Position numbers and translations under genes: made by a program
Source of the DNA: Rhizophlyctis rosea
Lineage: Eukaryota; Chytridiomycota; Chytridiomycetes; Rhizophlyctidales; Rhizophlyctidaceae
DNA length: 64,000 nt
Direction of reading: 5' to 3'
NCBI GenBank assembly: GCA_027596075.1
Contig: JADGJC010000064.1
Coordinates: 86,524 to 150,523 of the forward strand
The notes under the pieces: model-generated
What the model was told of the DNA's origin: nothing
The model's input: only the letters and a program-made list of their open reading frames with translations
The model's database searches: none
Part shown: positions 32,304-45,100 of the stretch, in pieces
Numbering within the stretch: the stretch's first letter is position 1
How the letters are laid out: the number at the start of each line of letters is the position of its first letter

Positions 32304-32417
32304 GTTGTATATGTGGATGTGAGATATGTGCGGGATGGTCTCGTCGCTAGTTGTTGCTTTCGCGAGCTCTGACAGGATTGTTGTTAGAAGTTAGATGCAT
32401 GGGAAAGTTGGACAGTG

Positions 32418-32430
32418 GAGCGTGGGAAAG
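32418..32430 (-). promoter_or_regulatory. Conserved upstream motif GAGCGTGGGAAAG
   Basis: Identical 13-mer to members 1 and 3, 114 nt before the ATG at 32303. A second partial copy (CATGGGAAAG) is at about 32398-32407. Confidence 0.55.
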
Positions 32431-32954
32431 TTGAGGAAGAGGGGGAAGAGATGAAAGGACGGCGGCAATGGATGTTTGTGGCGCAGTACGCATACAGTGC
32501 CACCATTGCAGAACGCGTCATCCCAAATGAAATGGGACCCTGACAAGGACCCTCGTGGCCCGTGACCCGAAACGCCCCAGTCTTCAAATTTATTGAGCCG
32601 CTGAAACCGTAAAGGTGGATATGACATGAACGATATGGCGAATTATACGCTGGGATAATTTAGTGCAAAATTACCATTTCGTCACAAAGGAAGAAATTTA
32701 TTTTGCGGCCCACACTATTGGTGAAGTCCAGCCACGAACACAAGGCATAAATATCACAAGGACAGGTAAATGCGTTGTGTATATCTTATGAAATGGGGTG
32801 ACAGGAGTTGTGATTGACAAAAAAATTGGTTTATGAATCAATCCAGTAGTAAGGAAAACTTGCAACAATCAGATTGGAGAAATTTTGAAAGTTTTGATGG
32901 CTGGACAGCGATGCAATACTTGACGCAGCTCTTCAACGACTGTGAAAACAAGTC
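32431..32954. other. No gene recognised
   Basis: Intergenic between the small-family gene and the IPT/TIG relic; no repeat or RNA feature seen. Confidence 0.4.
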
Positions 32955-35485
32955 TTTGAAAGTGACAGCTCTTTGGTCTCCGTAAGTATAGATGGGGCGA
33001 TGTGCGGCACTGTGACGATAGTTACTCCAAATACTCGGATGAGTTGCATATCGCAGGCTGGAGCTGGCGCCTGTGAGGATATAGCGATGATCGTGGCTGG
33101 TCAATCCAGTACTGCGCCTGATGTGTTATCATTCAGCAGACCAATTATCCTTCCACTCAAATTAGTGCATCAACTTGAGGAGGTACGTCATGGTGATTGG
33201 CATTCAATGATACGAAAGTGTATCCTAAACTGTCCCAGATAGATGCAGTCACTATCTATGATCAAAACCTTGGAACAGACGACACCAAAGTCTCGGTCGT
33301 GATTGGGACATTCACCTGCGCCAGTCCACACATTGGTCAATCACACAATCGGCTTACCTGTGTTATACCGGCTGGCGTCGGAGTTGCATATTACATTGCA
33401 GTCACTGTCGACGGTCAAACCAATACAGAGAGCAATCAAGCATTCTCCAGCGCACCAGTAGCTAGTTCCTGACTGGCCCAACTGCCGGCAACGCTCCTAT
33501 CGTTGGAAGCAATCTTCGTGTCGCCATCAATGTCAATGGTAACCACTACGCGCACTGCATTGCGATGCGTTGCACCGCCCGGCGTCGGGACAGGGAGATA
33601 TCTCGCCATTGCTGTTCCTGAAGAGACCAACGTGGACGCAAACACGGCCCTTATCCACACTCCTCCGACCATCGTCTCCGGTCTAAACTCACAGCTTCAA
33701 CAGTCGGTGGACCGTTAACCATTCCAGGTACCAACCTATGATCAACAAGTCTTTGTGACGCTTGGAGGAAGTGCTTGCAGAAACTCTATCAGTTCCACTG
33801 CTCGGATGGCAATTGATTGCACGGTTGCCAGCGGGACCGGCGTTGGGAAGGACGTCGTTGTTACTGTAGCAGGGCAGTCAACTGTACGCACGACCGAAGC
33901 CTTCACGTACCTACCGCCTGTAGTCACATCGACGGATCTTGTTTTTTCCACCACCGGGAGTAAAATGACGGTTGAGGGAACGAAGTTTGGAGCAAAAGCC
34001 TCGGCCAATAGGGTATCGATGAATGAGGCCGACTGTATTTCTGTCACCGTCGCACATACCTCGATTGATTGCATCCCTCCTGTTGAAACTGGCAAAGACA
34101 TACACGCCAAAGTCATCGGGGACGGACAGGTAAACACCGACACCATCACTGCACCGCGGTATTTGTCTCCGCTTGCCACTTCCGCCCAGATTGTTGGAAG
34201 GGCAGTTAGTGGACGAACTGACGAATTCAGATTAGTGGAAGAACTGACGAATTCAGATTAGTGGAAGTAACTTTGGGAGCCAGTCGTCGGTTGTCAGCGT
34301 GACGTGGGGACTGTGTCATGTACGGACCTCCAATTTGTTCAGGACCATGCGTTGATGTCCTGTCTTGCACTGAGTGGAAGTGGGAAAGGTCTGCACGTGG
34401 GGTCCTTGGTCAACCGGCAGATGAGCACTGACACAAACACTGCTTTCGGAGGGAAAGGTAAGTTGAAAGATTTTGGATCTTTGGGATTTGCTGTTTGACG
34501 GGTTGTGGTTTGATTCCAGACCCGCCTGTAGTCATGTCCGTGAACAGCAACGTTCCCACCACCGGAGGCACACTCGAATCACCGGAAGTGATTTTGGCAA
34601 ATGATCCTTCCGCGATCATCATGACTGTCGGAGCCGTAAATTGCACAAACGTACAAGTGATCGTTCCCCAGACACAAGTGAGCAGCACATTGGGAGACGG
34701 AAGTGGCCGAAATCTACACCTGAGCATGACAGTGGATGGTGTTGTGAATACCCCTATCAACCGAGCAGCTTTATATGAAGATCGGTCTATTAGCAGGACG
34801 TATGTTGAGCCTGTGGCTAACCATCACTGCAAGAACAGCTCCAAATTTGAACCTTGCCTCTTCCATTCCCACCAATGGCGAAACTTGAACAATCACTGGA
34901 AGTAATCTTGGTACAACCGTGCAGGGTGTCAGTGTTATGATTGGTAACTGCCTTGCACTCCTGTCAGGGTTGTTGTCACCATGCTGCCATTCAATGTGAG
35001 CTGGGCGCAGGTACAGGAGGTGCTTCGGTGGAGGTCAGTGTCAATAAGCAGATTGCCACTTTGAATGCTTTATTTTACTACAACGGCAAGCTATTGTTGT
35101 CATTATTGAGACACTCGCCGCTTCTAGCCATCTCACACGAAAAGTTCACAGCACCTTCAGTTGATTCCGCATCGTCTATAAACGTTGATGGTGGTACAAC
35201 AACCATAGGTGGATTGAACTTCGGAACTATCTCCGCCCTGGTATAATCAGCGATTACACTTGTGGGAATGTGGTAATCACCACACCTGGAGTGACTGTTC
35301 TACTGCTCCAGACAGGGTGCACCTTTTAGTAATTCAGGTGAGATACGATCATCATGCATACATTAGTAGTTAACTGCCGGTGCTGATTTTGATTTCGTTC
35401 CCTAGGTCTGACTAGTGGCGAGAAGGGTGGACTTGCGGCCGGCGTGGTCACAGCAGGGGGAGCGGTCGCTACACCGGCAGCGTAA
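32955..35485 (+). pseudogene. Decayed multi-domain IPT/TIG-repeat protein gene
   Basis: Successive plus-strand blocks show the Ig-like IPT/TIG pattern of extracellular receptors and adhesion proteins (plexin- or Dictyostelium Tgr-like): VSVSIDGAMCGTV..MSCISQAGAGACEDI; LTCVIPAGVGVAYYIAVTVD; LRCVAPPGVGTGRYLAIAV; IDCTVASGTGVGKDVVVTVA; then STTGSKMTVEGTKFG and TSIDCIPPVETGKDIHAKVI. At least six units are visible up to about 34780. The frame changes between units (near 33470, 33560 and 33730), stops interrupt it, and a 26-bp tandem duplication at 34215-34266 shifts it again. The end, LAAGVVTAGGAVATPAA then TAA at 35483-35485, may be what is left of a membrane segment. Some shifts could hide short introns, but not all do. 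Confidence 0.6.
34215..34266. repeat. 26-bp perfect tandem duplication
   Basis: GAACTGACGAATTCAGATTA plus GTGGAA occurs twice in direct succession (34215-34240 and 34241-34266). As 26 is not a multiple of three it breaks the IPT/TIG frame. Confidence 0.9.
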
Positions 35486-37614
35486 TACGGCCGAAATGTT
35501 CTTCCCGTTCGAGGTGGAGGAGCGTGATTGAATATTATTAAGTTCTGTATACCACTGTAGTGATGTACCGAGCCCATATTGACTTTGCGTCTTGTCCTCC
35601 ATTCAATAATACAGGAGGACGCCTAACAAACCTGATAGTCCAACTGTCTGTCTAAATGCGCACAGAGATCGGGCCTGGTGGCGTAGTCATCTGAAACATC
35701 CCTGTGGCGCTGGTGACCGCGGTCAGAAATGTCGAAACCTCTGTGCACTTCGCTATTGGGAAAATGTATTCTGTAGATATTTGAACTGAAGACTTGGGAC
35801 TCACCAGAAGGCTTTAAGCTCAAAAGAGTTGTCATCCGACAAGTCACATCTCTCATGCCATACATGTTTGCTATGAGGTAACAGACTCCACGCCGCCTCG
35901 GACTAGCAGGGTATTCTCATTGATAATTACCAAGATTCGACTGTACGAACCTCGGGTAGTCCTCCTTGTGCTCATGATTGACGCCATTGTTGATAGACTC
36001 GAGATGTGTTCAATCAGCTTCTCAAGGTTTCAAGAAGGATGATCAATATAGTGAAGCGAAGAGGACCGGGGTCCGCACAGTGAGAAAAGAATCACCCACA
36101 GTGCATGGCCACATTGGCAGAGTTACAATACAACGATCGTGAATCTGCGGCTTACGTGACTTGTTTATGTGACTGTCATGAGATGGCTCACCAGGTTATT
36201 GCTGCCAGTTGATTTCAATTTGTCTTCCTGTTGGATGGAAGGTCAAGTTGGCACAATCAGTGGTGAATGCGCCACGGGTCCGAGTGATTGGAAAGATGGA
36301 GGAGGACCTGGCATTCGTATTTGCTTATGCGTCGTATGTCGCATCTCTGATGACATGTCATGAAGATGTGTATAATTGAGCATGAGCTGCACAATCATTG
36401 CAAGACCGTGAAGATCGCCGTGATTGCTTTAATTCATCAAGTGACAGGCGAAACAATTCACTCATGCGCAATCGCAAAGTCTAATGAAGTAATGAATATT
36501 TGACGTAATGAATTGTGTCAATGAAGCGACGCAACGTCATCCTGCCTTTTTGTGAGCACATTCATGCAAATGCCATAGGATGTTATCTGGCTTTCCTCAA
36601 TTGCGATGATTGGTGAAGTGCTTGCGGGTGTCAATCTGTAGTGCTTCTTGTCCACCAAGCCGTAAGGTAAGGGCATTGAGGGATCGGCGGGAGGCACGTC
36701 ATCAACAAACTGATTATACCATGATTCTGGTCCGTGTTACACTCTGAACCAAAAGAGTGCTACGCTACCCACAAACTGGGTAGAAAGCGAGAAATGCTCT
36801 TTTCTTCGTAATCTCCGAGACACTGGCTCACGTCTTGCGTTCTTCTCCGTCATGTCGTATGAAACGAGGCCGAGTCCATCATGCGATTTGATGGCGGCAC
36901 CCCTGTGACAACCATCTGACGTTTGATTGGAACGATCGGGTATGATTGCATTTATCAATCTGTGTATTGGTTGGTGTATCAATCCAATGTATTTGTTGAT
37001 TTCCAAACCTCCGATCGGTGAGGGTGAGGGGGAGTGGCTGGATCAACCGAGTCAACTTGCACCTTCCATTTGGATGCCCATTTGTTCTACACCAGCAAGT
37101 TCTTTGGGGCGGAGACCTCGGCGAGATTGACAAATCGACACTCTGCCTCGACCCACCCATGGAGGCGAAAATTGGTCACGAGCGCAAGACGCATGATCGT
37201 CACAATGCCTCTCATGGTCGTGCCCGCGTCCGTTGTCTTCGTGTCTTCTTTTACACCTTGTTTCTAATCTCGTTGTCCAACCATCTGATGGCAGATGTGA
37301 GGTTTCCAGTGGTACCTTCGGTTTTGCAATCGAAGGACTGAAGGGTTGCCATTATTATGGCTACACAGGTGGGCCAAGAGAGCAACTGGTGGAGGACCAT
37401 GGGGATTGGGGGAGACTGTGGCATATGACTTTGGTTGAAGCAACAGACGCTATTAGAGTTGTTTGTTAGATTCAGCCAGAAAGCGATAGAAGATGTTTTA
37501 AACTTTCGCCGCATAGCCATGACATATTTCTTAAATCTGTTGGTTGCACCCGCCTTGCCTACCAATCAAAGTCACATGGAAAACTGACTTTATTCTCCAT
37601 TTTATATCTCACGA
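35486..37614. other. No gene recognised
   Basis: Neither strand shows a supported protein. No RNA gene or repeat recognised in this 2.1 kb interval upstream of the polytopic membrane protein gene. Confidence 0.4.
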
Positions 37615-40023
37615 ATGGACACGGACGCAATCCCTCAGTCGGCAAACCCTCAGGCAGGCGATAATCCCGATACCTCAAACGTCAATGCTCCTGTGCCTGG
37701 TGCCCTTCCAACACCGACCGACAGTGGAAGTTCATCGGATAATTCTCAACCTGGCTCAAGGTCACATGTTATCGACTGGGTATTGGGTGCCGCATTCATT
37801 ATTCTGTTGCGGCTCGTCTACACCAACGGAAGACGATATGTTAGGCGCCGGATGACACTCGATCTAATCCAACTTGCGGCGGCCTTGATGATGAGTATAG
37901 CTCACAGCATGCTTTTGGTGGAGAGGAGCGATGCGGGCTTGACGCCCGACCAGTGTTATGTGTTGGCGAGTGCGTATATAAGGCCGTTGCGAGTTGCGTT
38001 CCTTCTTGCCCACACTAAAAGTTGATTTCTACACCCTGCAACTGCTCCAAATCAGCCACGTCTGTCACCACCTTTTTGATTGCCGTAGCCCTATCCCAGA
38101 GCATCGTCATCGTGAGGGCCACAGCCTTGGTGGCAAGGACACCGCGTCTTTTCGTGTTGAGATCTCTCATGTTCCTGGCACTACTTGTCGCCATCATACT
38201 CAATGCCCTTTCTACGTGAGTCAACGCTTTGCGTGCAGCCTAGCACAACTACTGAGCCGGTTTTCTGACTGTTTGCCTTCAGGGCTAACGCAACTATCAA
38301 CGTCACAGATGTCGGAGGATGCCGTGTTGCGAGCAACAGAACTCTGGTGCGTCCAATAGAGTAGTCAAAGGCTCCATTCGTCCCTGCTAAAATGGTCGAC
38401 ATCTCTACAGAACAGCATCTCCAAAGGCATCATAGCCCTCATCACCGGCACATCCGCCGTGGTTCTCATTGTTACACTTATCAAACACCATTACATATAT
38501 AAAAGAGTTTATCATCCATCCCTCCCATATCCGTCAACTGCCTTTGGTCGTCGTCCCCCATTACGGTCTTCAACAATGGATACCACCTCGCCAGAGTATA
38601 GTCATTGGATTCATTGCGGCAAATGCTTTATTGTCAGAATCGTCATTCTTTTTGTGGCGATCGTGGTGGTGAATATAGTTGCTATTTTCGGCGGGTTTGG
38701 TCCTAATTGGGAGAATGATTATATTGGTAAGCGGTGCAAGCGCGACACATTTTATATATGTTGAAGACATTTCCGACAAACGGCCCCCATATGCTGACAC
38801 TGCAATCATGTCTGTCAACCTCAGCCTTCGCCATCGAGAATGTCTTCTTGATCAAAGTCTCTTCGGGTCTACAATACACTCAATGTCCACCTTCACCAAG
38901 TAATGCCTCACCAGCCAACCACACATCGCAAACCACACCAGCATCTTCCACACCCGAAACGAATCACGACACCGCTCGCCACTCGAAATCCGCAACATCA
39001 GGCTTCCAACGCTTGGGCAACATGGTAACAAACCTACAAAAGCACACCCACAGAAATTCCAAGGATATGAGTGCTGCCCTTACCGCACCGGCGGGTGCGC
39101 GGGCTGCTGAGGCCGGAAGTCGGTACTGGGAGAGGTACCAGCATCGGCCGTGGTTTGCTGCTGCCGATGGTGTGAATGGGGAAAGAGATAGTGACTTCAA
39201 TGCGCATGTCCGCGATGGATGGGGTTCGGTTGGGATGGATGGGGTCACACCATCCGGTCGTGAGGGAAGTCATGATGGATCTCGAGTGGGTAGCTTGGAA
39301 CGTGGAAGTGGAAGTATCAGTCCCCGAGGTGATACCTTAGAACATGGAAGTGGAAGTATCAGTCCTCCAGGAGGTACTGTGGAACGTGGAAGTGGAAGTA
39401 TCAGTCCTAGACTGGATAATCGTCTTGCAAGTTACGACGAATCTGCCGGAGTTGGGGTTGAACGGGGAAGTGGGAATATCAGTCCTCGCCGTGATACCAT
39501 CTACGAAGATGCTTATAAACGGAGACATAGTCTTATGGTTGGGGCATTGCAGCATCATTCACACCACCAGCAGCAGCAACTGGCAAAAGGGTCGGAGTTT
39601 GAAGGTGGGGGCATGGGAAGTGGGGTTTCGAGGATGTGGACGGGGGATGCTGATGCGGGAGGTGCCAGCAGTAAGAACGGTGCGAACAACAACGGTCATG
39701 CCGGAAACATTGATGGGAACGGCAATAGCAACGGTGGCAACCGGAAAGGCAGCCCTTTCAACGGCTTTATCAGCCGCGAAATGGGCATTGTCGGTGCAAT
39801 GCAACGGAAGTCCTTGGAGCAGAAGAGAGCAAGTTCCAGTTTGGCTGGTAGTGAGGCTGGTTCAACAAGGGGAAGGGTTGGCTCTGATGGCAATCTGGCG
39901 GAAGTGGAAGATGGTGGGGTGAGCAGGCGGGCGAGTGTCGAGAGTGAGGTGATGGATACGATGGGCGACAGTCGGGACGGGTTGCGGGCGAGTGTACGGT
40001 CTGTCACGTCGGTTGGGGATTAA
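37615..40023 (+). CDS. Polytopic (about 7-TM) membrane protein with Ser/Gly-rich repeat tail (714 aa)
   Basis: Exons 37615-38020, 38056-38215, 38283-38346, 38411-38726 and 38825-40023 sum to 2145 nt, an intact frame of 714 residues; the first intron is only 35 nt (GTTGAT..ATCAG). After a ~50-residue Ser/Pro-rich N terminus come hydrophobic segments near residues 54-71 (VIDWVLGAAFIILLRLVYT), 84-102, 115-133, 138-157 (TTFLIAVALSQSIVIV), 166-187 (FVLRSLMFLALLVAIIL), 217-237, 275-297 (VRIVILFVAIVVVNIVAIF) and weakly ~317-333. A short loop with N-x-T sites and a Cys lies near 191-205. The last ~380 residues are hydrophilic, rich in Ser/Gly/Asn, with four units around GSGSISPR (39296-39500). A GPCR-like receptor or channel is possible; no diagnostic motif was seen. 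Confidence 0.75.
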
Positions 40024-40024
40024 C

Positions 40025-40480
40025 TTAGGAGGTGGCCGATCGTGAGGAGCGGGAGTGTTGAGTGAAGGTAGTGTAGTGGAATGGGACTTCCGTGGCCCTT
40101 ATTGTACAGCAGGTTCTCCTTGCAATATGCGAGGTCAAGTAAATTTCAGAACGTCCAGTTGCAAAGTAATTGTTGAATACAGCCGCATGCCGCAAATGCG
40201 AAAGTTCCTGCAGTTTGATCGAGGCCGTGAGTTTCTCCCGTGAAAATAGTACAGAAGGCAAGCTTGCACTCCAATCTCGAAGGTAGATAGATACCTGTGA
40301 TTCGATTCGAAAGCGTATCATGATGAAAAAGGTGCGCCACGGGTCTTCATGTTCGACTTTTCGCGCATACCGAAAGGTTAGAAGCAAGGCTACATTGTAA
40401 GATACACACGTTTTGAGTGACTTGGTGAACCAAACAGTCAGAACACCAATCAAAATTTCAGGACCAGACATTCTACACAG
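40025..40480 (-). pseudogene. Unknown coding remnant, copy 1 of a pair
   Basis: From ATG 40471 the minus strand reads ILIGVLTVWFTKSLKTCVSY, then RYARKVEHEDPWRTFFIMI, then YLRDWSASLPSVLF. The words DPWR and LRDWS recur in the same order at 41560-42110, and the 15-mer TGCGCCACGGGTCTT is shared (about 40332 and 41952), so these are diverged copies of one gene. Upstream another frame (RLNRYLVGTKGTIKIAIK) may be an earlier exon. No family recognised; the hydrophobic start hints at a membrane protein. Confidence 0.35.
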
Positions 40481-41559
40481 CTGACCACCACGACGTTGAG
40501 CCGGGGTTTGGCCAACAGCATAAGATCTACCAGTGGTGCGGAAGGCTGATAAATGAACATCTGAAACAGTTTATGATAACAGAAGGGTCATTGTTCAACG
40601 GTAATCGCAGTGCACCTTGATGGCAATCTTAATGGTGCCCTTGGTGCCAACCAAATATCTGTTGAGGCGGGAGATTCCGAAGAATGAGATGCATTACCGA
40701 CGAATGTGCAGGATATGTATTTTTGGTTTTCTTGCCTTTCCCTCCGTCCTGCACAACCTCCTTAGTGGAGATGATTGAGCAATGAGTACGCACACGCTGC
40801 CGCCGTCATGGCGGAATGTATGCAAGACAAATCTACCTGCGTCATCTCTTCAAGTCTTTGTTTGTCTTTCGCTATGGATACCTAATTCTCCCTGAGCCAT
40901 GCCACGTGAGCCCAACGCAATAAATTTGGCACATGAGTGGTAGACATTTGATGGAATACTCGTCAAATACTCAGTGTCAGTGGTTTCGGTTCCCCCCGTA
41001 TCTCGATCCAACGGGGACGCTCCTCCCTGCATTGACACACATCCTCATCATTCTCCCTACCAATCCAATGCCAAAAAACGCGAATCTATCAGACTCAGGC
41101 ATGTGACAGTGAGGAGATCGGCCAATCCTCTACAAAGGTTAATGAACCGCCTTCGACCTACTGGCACTCAGGCTGGGCAGCTCCCCTGGTCGCGCAACCA
41201 CGTATCAAAGTGCGGCATGTAACTCATCTCTGGCAAGTGGATTGAGAGTATGAAAAAACATATCTCAAAAAGAAAAGGACAGTGCAAATATTTGCTTTGA
41301 TCAAGGTGTTTCGCTTCAGTCTTGATTTGACGTCACCCGTCTGGATTCGCTGTCTATCTAGATGCAACAAGACTTGAGAGCATCAGAGTCCGGTGAACGT
41401 CTGAGCTCTCGCCTTCGCAAGGCGGGCGATTTTGCCATTATTTGGCCTGTTCAGATTTGGTATTATGGCATCGGCTTCAAGTGGAAGGGATGAGCTCACT
41501 CCAGCGCTTATTCATGAATTGGCGTAATATCAGCGCTGCCGTTTTCTTTTCGCCAACAT

Positions 41560-42110
41560 CATATCGGCGATGCTTTCTTTAAGAGCCCGAAGAAAACGCA
41601 ACGGTTCAGAACCGAATGTCCCACTTCGACCGAGCGGCAATCTAAACTCCAATCTCTCATGTAAGTTCCGCTGTTAATGGTCTCTTTTTCTTTTTGACGC
41701 ATCACATTGGGCAAGGTATGGTATATCGAGACACTCCCTAAAAACAGGAAAGAGAAGCCGATTCTGATTCCAAACGAGGCTGACGAAGGGGAGGACTTCA
41801 CCAAAGCTTGATAGTTTTATCACCTAACACAAAAAAGGGTGCACCATCCATACTGCTCTCGATAGGATCAACGGATACAAAATTCCTTCGTCTGGCTACC
41901 TATGGGTGTCTTCTATCCTAACACCTTCCGCCCACGAAAGGAAAGAGAGCTGCGCCACGGGTCTTGAAATGTAAAGGGTGACGACCAAATCCTTCTTGTT
42001 GCCCATACGACCAAAACACGCCACCTTCCGAACGGCATGCAAGAAGCCCTTCTTCACATCTACAGTTGAGATGCTCCAAAGCTTTGGCATACGACAGCAA
42101 TAGTGCACAG
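41560..42110 (-). pseudogene. Unknown coding remnant, copy 2 of a pair
   Basis: Minus strand: protein-like sequence RMPKLWSISTVDVKKGFLHA and CFGRMGNKKDLVVTLYISRP in one frame, DPWRSSLSF in another, then TYMRDWSLDCRSVEVGHSVL near 41660. The order matches copy 1. Frames do not join without indels, so it appears decayed. Confidence 0.3.
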
Positions 42111-45100
42111 AATATTGTAATGGCTCAGATGGGAAGTTTCATCGATGTCAAGACGATTGAGGTGAACATCAATCTTCTCGCTGAGCTGTCAAATTTGTGA
42201 GGGAAATCCAAAAACGGGTGATCCGAGGATGGTCGGAAAAGTAAGCATGAAAGCCATTTTGATGAAATGGACGTCTGTTGAAATAGACATCCGTTCCAGG
42301 AGGTGGTATATGTCTTTATGTGCTTCAATTTCGCGGACTTCTTGCTTTGCAGGACATGTGGGCCGGAGTGTCGAACATATCGTGTACGTCTGCAAATCGG
42401 ATGGGCGTGCCAACATTCATCAGGCACAAAAAGCGATATGATCCGGAGAAGCTAAACAGGAAGGAGACCGAGCAGATCTGGCTACTTCGACCTGTGCCGG
42501 TTTCACTCCATCCTTGTTTGAGAACGCATCTATGTGTTGCCTTCTGAAATGGATCAACAAAGGGAGTGGAGTGAGGACCTCTCCCAATCGCCGAGCCAGT
42601 GTGATGTAACACCAAGCTTGGCGGTGGACAGTCAATGCCCAATGACACTGTGCCAGATCAATGGGCCTGCAAGCGGGTGCATGTATTCCCTTCTGTGCAA
42701 TCAAATGCTGAGAAGCAGCCAATTAAGAACATCCTGGCAGTGCACGGATGGGGTACTTAGATCATAATCAGCAGTGGGTAACCCCATTGGCATATGCCAT
42801 ACCACAATATGCAGCGTGAGTTTAAATGGAGTCAAATTGCTGAAATCATTCCATTTACCATGTTCTTGACGTTTGGTCGTCAATGAGGAAAAGAAAGACA
42901 TTCCTGATGATTGACCCATCAATTGGTGGTGCGTGATCCGCTCGCATAGATCCGCTATGACTGGATAGCATCGGAATGTGGATGTTCAAGATTTAGCATA
43001 CCGGTGAATCCCGTACCCCAGAGATATCTATATCCCGTATGAATAGATGAGTTAGATGGATGGGAGAACCTTATAATACCTTCCAAGCGTGCAGAAACGC
43101 AGCTCAAATAAGAAAGTGGTGACTGACGAACTTGCAACCTCGCACGTCAAAGGACTCACCTGGTGTGATCTTGTTCATCATTTGTGGAGGCGCTTTTTTC
43201 CTTCGCGCGCTTCAGTTGCTCAAGACCCAATTGAGCATGTAGTAGTCTGCAGGGTAGAGCGAGCCAGCATGTTAGTATTCCACTGGGATGCGGATCCCAT
43301 CGAATGGAGATCCACCACACCCAATGCCTTCCTTTTTTAACTCTGGTCCAAAGTATTACATATCCAACGGTCAATGCCGCTGGGCATTTCCCTATCAAAG
43401 CGTGCGAATGGGCTGTAAATCAAGGTGCCAGCGATTTCAAGACAAGAAAACACAAGGCATTTGGACCCAAGATAGTGGGGACGGTGGACACCGCCTGCCT
43501 ACGGTCCGCATATGGCAGCACTGTGGGGTCTGGCAATACACCGCCAAGCGGACAGGCATGGTAAAGCGGGCTATAACAAGAAAAAGGAACGTATGCGCGG
43601 CGTGACTGAGGGCGAGGAGTCACGTTCCGAGAATGAACCGTGCTAAATCGAGATTGTTGACAATTCTAGTTATTCTGACAGATCAACAAGAAGAACCCAC
43701 GGGGACACGTGGGCTGCGCCACGGCTCCTCGTCTTTGGTGATGTGACAAGTTGTTCCGTCCCTTTCCCGAAACCTTCAGAAAAAACAATTGCCCCAACCC
43801 ACGGTCTTCCGAAACATCCAAATGTCCTTACAGTCCGCTCTTCCAAATTTCTTTCCAGGCCTCATTGTCCAACCCCCAACCTCTCCTTCACAACCAACTA
43901 TACCCGCACAACCCCCTTCCTACGTAATCATCTACACCCCTCCCTCCTCTCCCAACGTCATATGTCTCCCCGTACGGATATGGCATTACCAATCTCAATG
44001 ATGGTCACTCTGACCACTGAAGCATTATGCCTGGCTTTTTTACACTTCTTTCAGATATTCAGTTTCGAAGGTCGCACCCTTCAAGAACATCATTCTTCGC
44101 AACCGGAAATTTGGTCCCACTACCTACCCCTCACACAATCCTCACCGCATCCCCTCTCTCACCCCCTCTACGCCCCTCTTCCAGCAACTCATGACACCGC
44201 ACTCGCCTCACCATGCTACATCGACTGTACCGCGCCTACCACATTCCCCAAATCATCCCTCACCCTGCCGCCAGTGACCCCCCCACACTCCCAACCGGGT
44301 GCGTAAAACGCAAATACAAACACCGTCTTGGTCATAGGATCGAAACCGGACGAACCAGTTCCGAAAACACCGTAATCTCAAGCTTCATACAAAATTGTTC
44401 TTTTGTGCAAGCCGGTGGTTCAGTAGACGTCTAACTGGTCGATTTACCAAGTGTCTCTTCATCTATTCTGGATCCTTCAGAATGAAATCGGTAGGATCAG
44501 AGTTCAACAAAAAGACCTGTTTCAAGAGTTTTATACGCAAGCCATTAAAAGGTGGACGAATCAATCTTCCACGCCATTGTCCTTTCCTATCTCTCTATAC
44601 TGCAGCCTGAGTCACTTCTGGGGTTTACTTCTCTTTTCTTCTTCTCTTCGGGTTAGTAGGACAAAAAGGGAGTGTTCATCCGCTCGGACTGTAACTCGTT
44701 ATACACTCATCTTAAAAGGACAAAATGCAACCGCCCTGATTGTCTTGGTTCGTGTATCTGATTCGGATGATCAGCATTGAAAATTGCAATAATCCATGCT
44801 CGCCATCTTCGTTGAGAATTTGCAATTCCAAATTCTATCCAGCTCTCCGTGTTAGATCAACACGCCAAAAAAAACCGCCACAGCAAGTTCATTCATCTAC
44901 ACCCACAGACCTCAGTGATGCCTTGGAACCCGGTTGTTCTATCCCCACTCTTTCACTCAGTTGATAGCGTTTCATCCCCCAAGGCGAGCGTGAAAGTTTA
45001 TCGTGCCCAAATGCTGCACTGGTGGGCACCGCAACGGCTTCTCGTGGTTCTCTTGCGTTCCGAGAGTGACACGTTCCGAGAGTGGGAAAAAGACGCTTTG

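Noticed and set aside
39344..39922. Second plus-strand frame inside the 7-TM gene tail
   Set aside because: Out-of-frame reading of the Ser/Gly repeat exon; the used frame is fixed by five exons summing to an exact multiple of three.
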